Positions 60,443 through 64,000 of a DNA stretch of 64,000 nucleotides are shown piece by piece. Location: NCBI GenBank assembly GCA_002189035.1, contig NEEC01000021.1, positions 558,001-622,000 of the forward strand, given 5' to 3'. A program made the position numbers and the translations under genes. The notes under the pieces are model-generated. The model saw only the letters and a program-made list of their open reading frames with translations. It made no database searches and had not been told where the DNA came from. Numbering within the stretch: position 1 is the first letter of the stretch; each line of letters opens with the position of its first letter. Origin of the DNA: Utricularia gibba. Taxonomy: Eukaryota > Streptophyta > Magnoliopsida > Lamiales > Lentibulariaceae.

Positions 60443-61668
60443 TGATCTGCAACGGGAAAACTGCCTGTCGGAATTCGGGTAGTTCTTAACATCAAATTCC
60501 AATCATTCCCTTTTAATCATCATTTTTTTTAAATTGCCCGTCAAAAAGAAGAACGGAGGATGACGACGACACACGACCAAAAATTAGTTCATATATTTAT
60601 GAATCTTGAAATTAAGATTACTCAAAATATAATTTAAATCAAAATTATCTTGGATTGATACTGAAAATATATTCTAGATAAATAATAAAAAAAGATCAAG
60701 CAAAGAATTGCAATCCTGAATTCTATCTAACAAATTATTCAAAGGTGCAAATCATACTAAAATAAATTAAATATTTAAATAATGGTTGATTTAAAACAAT
60801 AATATAGAAGAATAATTTTGAAAAACATAATTATATAATCACTGTATAAATAAATGTAAGGTCAAAAACCTTATGATGTTATCCACATAAATTGAATTAA
60901 ATGTGTTTAAATAAAGTAACTCTTTTAATTTTGTATGAAGTTTTTTTTTGGAATAAGATAACGTAAAATTGTAAAAATTGAATATTCAAAATGAATAATA
61001 TCGTGTAAGACGAGAATATATTATAATATTTGGTATTAGAGCTAAATACATGTTCGTGCCAATGATGAAATGAAGAAGCATTTTACAAAAATTCTGAGTG
61101 TCTAAGAAAAATAAAATGTAAAACTATAGATCTAATGACAATATTCTATATTGATTATGGATGGAAGTAAGAAATGTGTTTAAATAAATTTATCTTCTTA
61201 ATCTTGAATGAGACATTTTCTTCAAAAAAAAACATAAAATCTTAAAAATTAAATATTTGAAACAAATAATATCATACAAAACAAAGATGAGTATTAACAT
61301 TGAAAATTTTTTATTCTAAAAATTTGAAAAATTATCTTAAAATAAAAAATTACAGAATCTTAATTTGTTTAGAAATATTTTTGAAAAAGCACTTTTATAA
61401 CAATTATACTATACATGGGCTCTAGTTTTCTAACATAATTTGTATAAGGACTAAAAAAGAAGAGTGTCATCTCACAAACATTGATCATATTTTGATGAGT
61501 AAGAAACAGAGGAAACAAAGAAACCAAGCAAAGAAGTAGAGTTTCATCTCTTCTCCTTGACCAGTTTTCATTCTCAAAACGAACCATGGACACAGCCATT
61601 GGAGGGGTAAAAGAAATGCTGCTGATGAGGAAGTTGTATACAAATGCATCCTTCTTCAAACAGTTGGT
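60443..61668. other. ADA2b promoter side and AT-rich spacer with LTR-element relics
   Basis: First about 150 bases are the likely ADA2b leader and promoter. The rest is AT-rich and contains two degenerate copies of a repeat (60895-61042 and 61171-61300). Bases 61400-61668 are the likely 3' UTR of EMC3. Confidence 0.5.
60895..61042 (+). repeat. Relic LTR end with degenerate primer-binding site
   Basis: Degenerate copy of the repeat also at 15740-15870 and 61171-61300. It ends in TGGTATTAGAGC (61031-61042), one base off the tRNA-Met primer site TGGTATCAGAGC, preceded by GAATAATATCGTGTAAGACG, a pattern typical of the end of an old LTR. No coding region follows. Confidence 0.5.
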
Positions 61669-63572
61669 TCATTGGCTGACGAGGTTCTTCAGCGCTGTGG
61701 ATGCTCGCTGCTCGAATTTCGGAAGCACCCATTCATGCTGAATGATGTCTAGGCTATCCTTCTCGGCTCCCAGGCTCTGAAGTGAAATCAACAAGTATCA
61801 TATTCAGTGATGAGAGCAGATGGCAACCCACAATTCTGTTGGGAGAATCATGCAGGGAATGGGATGCATGTTCAGTTAAGATGTAGTCCGAACACTTACC
61901 CGGGTTGGATCAAACCCGAATCCTCCGCTCATTTGCATCATACGCTGTGCATCATCAGTAGCTGAGGATAGCGGAAAAGATTATGTTGAACTTAAAAATA
62001 TGGAGGGTGGTGTGGTTAGTAGAAAAAAGAAGCTCACGAATCACATACCATTCTCCTCTCCAAGTATGAGGCTGAAAAGGCCCCTAAGGCCAAATAAATT
62101 GAGGAAATACCTGTTTGGCAACAAATGCAGCCCATTAAACACATTATGTTACTACAAATTTGTTAAAATGTATGGTTTCTATCGGATTCATTAGATGTAA
62201 AACAGTGGAGGATCTTTGACAAAAGAAATCAATCACGTCTGCAGACATTCATCATTATTTATTTATTTTTGAATGAGCAAGGAGATAATGATCTACTAAC
62301 GATCGAAAAAAATGCCTGTTGTGCAACAGGGAATGATATCTTAAACAGATTATGTTATTGAAAATCAAAAAATTGGTGCTTTCCATAGGATTCATGAGAT
62401 CTAAAACAGCAGCCAACTTTGGAAAAAAAAATGGCATATATGAAATCACGTGCATTGGCATTGGGAGTTATTTACTAGGAAGATAAAGGAGATACTAATT
62501 CACTAATGAATTGAAAAAAAATACCAGGATCGGCTGCTAACATAGCTGACATCGACCGCGCTCAAATCTATACCATTTTGCAGCATTGCCCTAAATCTCT
62601 GAGTGAGCGGAAATGGGATTTTTGCTGCAACATGAAAACATAAAGGAAATCAGGAAATTCACTAGTGGAAACTTACAAAGAAAAAAGAAAAAAAAAAAAA
62701 AAAAAAAACAGACCTGCGACAAAACCAGAAAAGAAAAAGTTGACCCAAGCAAAGGTGAGCGTCTGCAGGGACGGATAAAAAATTGAAGAACCGCGCTTTA
62801 TCTTATAAAAAAGATATAACTAATGCAGAGCCATGGTTTGCAGCAAATTACCTGTGGAATGATCATAGAAAGATTCTTCTTCATCATGTCCATAGCCATG
62901 TTCGGATCGGAAAACATCTGAGCCTGTGGATTCTGAGCCTGTCCCTTGGGTACATAAAGCAATCCATTCTCCTGCACTTCAAAAAGAGGAAGTTCTAATT
63001 CTAAAAACCAGTCCTAAAATCAACAAATCATAGGAACAAAAACAACAGATGCACAACCAAGTACGCAAACCATAGGAAACCAAAATTAATCCTCAAATAT
63101 TCCTCCAATCTTAAATTTCAGCAATCGCCATTCTTTTGATCAGAAGCATCGATGCCAGCATACAATTTCAGTTACAAGGAAAAAAGCTACAGTATTAGCT
63201 AATCCAGGAATTAAAGCAACAAAAGCTCCAAAACTGACCTCATTACTGTAATAAAACCTACGAGCACGAAACGACTTCGCCGGAATGAAATTGGCCGCGG
63301 CCCTAAGATTCCGCGCCCTAGTGATCACTTGCCTGAAATCCCAAAACATAAAACCAGTAAATGAAGAATTCAGAAGGATTCTAATCCAACATCAATCGGA
63401 AAAACCATAGAAGAAGGTACCCTTCTTTAACAACTTTGACGTCGGGATTTGGACTGGAGCGCATTAGCTTCGACACGTAATAACGTAGGATTCCGATGAG
63501 CACCATGACCACAGATAAGGGTATCAACACCCAGTCCCTGATCGCCGTATCCAACACCAAATCTTCCGCCAT
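61669..63572 (-). CDS. EMC3: ER membrane protein complex subunit 3
   Basis: Core subunit of the EMC insertase, of the YidC/Oxa1/Get1 superfamily, which inserts tail-anchored and multipass proteins into the ER membrane. Eight exons: 63421-63572, 63239-63332, 62852-62971, 62714-62762, 62525-62624, 62049-62110, 61900-61961, 61669-61776; 248 residues in one frame, as in other plants. Begins MAEDLVLDTAIRDWVLIPLS with the first membrane helix, then a basic coiled segment (RARNLRAAANFIP, FRARRFYYSNE), two further helices (MIIPQTLTFAWVNFFFSGFVAAKIPFPLT and WYFLNLFGLRGLFSLIL), a Met-rich loop and a conserved tail HEWVLPKFEQRA. No abnormality. Confidence 0.96.
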
Positions 63573-64000
63573 AGCTGAGCTGAGGGAGATCTCTTCTCCG
63601 ACGACTCTCCGATCTTCTCACTTTAGCCTTCGCTAGTGGAATTCCCTAAAGGCCCTAATAGCAATCAGAAGGAAAACGAGTGTCGCTTGGGCCTGTGAAG
63701 CCCAACAAGAAGCGAATACTGGCCCAAGACCATATAATTTCAAGTTTCTATTATTTAAAATAATATTTAGTGTAATAAAAAAACAAAAAATTGTATAAAA
63801 AATCATCAAAGTTTATTATTTTGACAACTTTAGTCCCTATTGTTTATAATAAATGGTAAAATTGGTTTCCAATTATACAATTCGTTCCCATTATTTTATT
63901 TAAAACGTAAAATTATTGCGACTCATTTACAAAAATAATCATCCTTTCATTTTCTCACACACACTTAAACAAACATTTTTAATTAAGGGTGGTTAATTTT
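63573..64000. promoter_or_regulatory. EMC3 promoter region
   Basis: Upstream of the EMC3 start on the minus strand. Contains paired site II-type elements, TTGGGCC at 63688-63694, GCCCAA near 63700 and GGCCCAAG at 63721-63728, typical of housekeeping promoters. Beyond 63740 the DNA is AT-rich with nothing recognised. Confidence 0.5.

Noticed and set aside
1-64000. CRISPR arrays, bacterial operons, ribosomal RNA genes or biosynthetic clusters
   Set aside because: No regularly spaced repeats, no ribosomal RNA sequence and no clustered pathway genes were seen. tRNA genes were not exhaustively searched by structure.

Overview
This window is nuclear DNA of a flowering plant, very probably a eudicot. 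It has many short GT-AG introns, AT-rich intergenic DNA, plant-only gene families (WAP, a CHUP1-like protein, the plastid triose-phosphate translocator, an NFD6-like protein, CPSF30 with a YTH domain), and plant transposons (Gypsy and solo LTRs, a MULE). I rebuilt the exons by hand from splice-site phase and known family sequences; all boundaries are predictions without transcript support.

Layout: (1) 1131-5837 minus, CUL4, sharing a 426-bp head-to-head promoter with (2) 6264-10288 plus, CPSF30 long form with YTH domain. (3) A solo LTR (10858-11402) lies in the tail-to-tail gap before (4) 12316-14968 minus, WPP-domain-associated coiled-coil protein. (5) 16793-23812 is a decayed composite Mutator-like element reaching to about 14 bp from the stop codon of (6) 23827-33808 minus, a 21-exon SEN1-type helicase. 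(7) 35720-38220 minus, a CHUP1-like proline-rich coiled-coil protein. (8) A second solo LTR of the same family (40047-40588), inverted. (9) 41539-44061 plus, plastid triose-phosphate/phosphate translocator. (10) 45015-46604 plus, a coiled-coil membrane protein. (11) 47539-47983 plus, a small NFD6-like organellar protein. (12) 49978-56692 minus, a full-length young Ty3/Gypsy element with matching 5-bp target duplications. (13) 57204-60442 minus, ADA2b. (14) 61669-63572 minus, EMC3.

The genes are unlinked housekeeping functions (ubiquitin ligation, mRNA 3'-end processing, RNA/DNA helicase, histone acetylation adaptor, ER membrane insertion, plastid transport). I see no operon-like system, CRISPR array or biosynthetic cluster and found no clearly undescribed system. 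The most useful second-look items are: four single-base frame slips in two otherwise conserved genes (SEN1 three, ADA2b one), at least three of them in homopolymer runs, which look like assembly errors or very recent damage; the MULE abutting SEN1; paired solo LTRs with perfect target duplications; the Gypsy element whose pol C-terminus appears to be encoded inside its own LTR; the conserved short/long CPSF30 architecture; and a uORF whose stop overlaps the main start codon.
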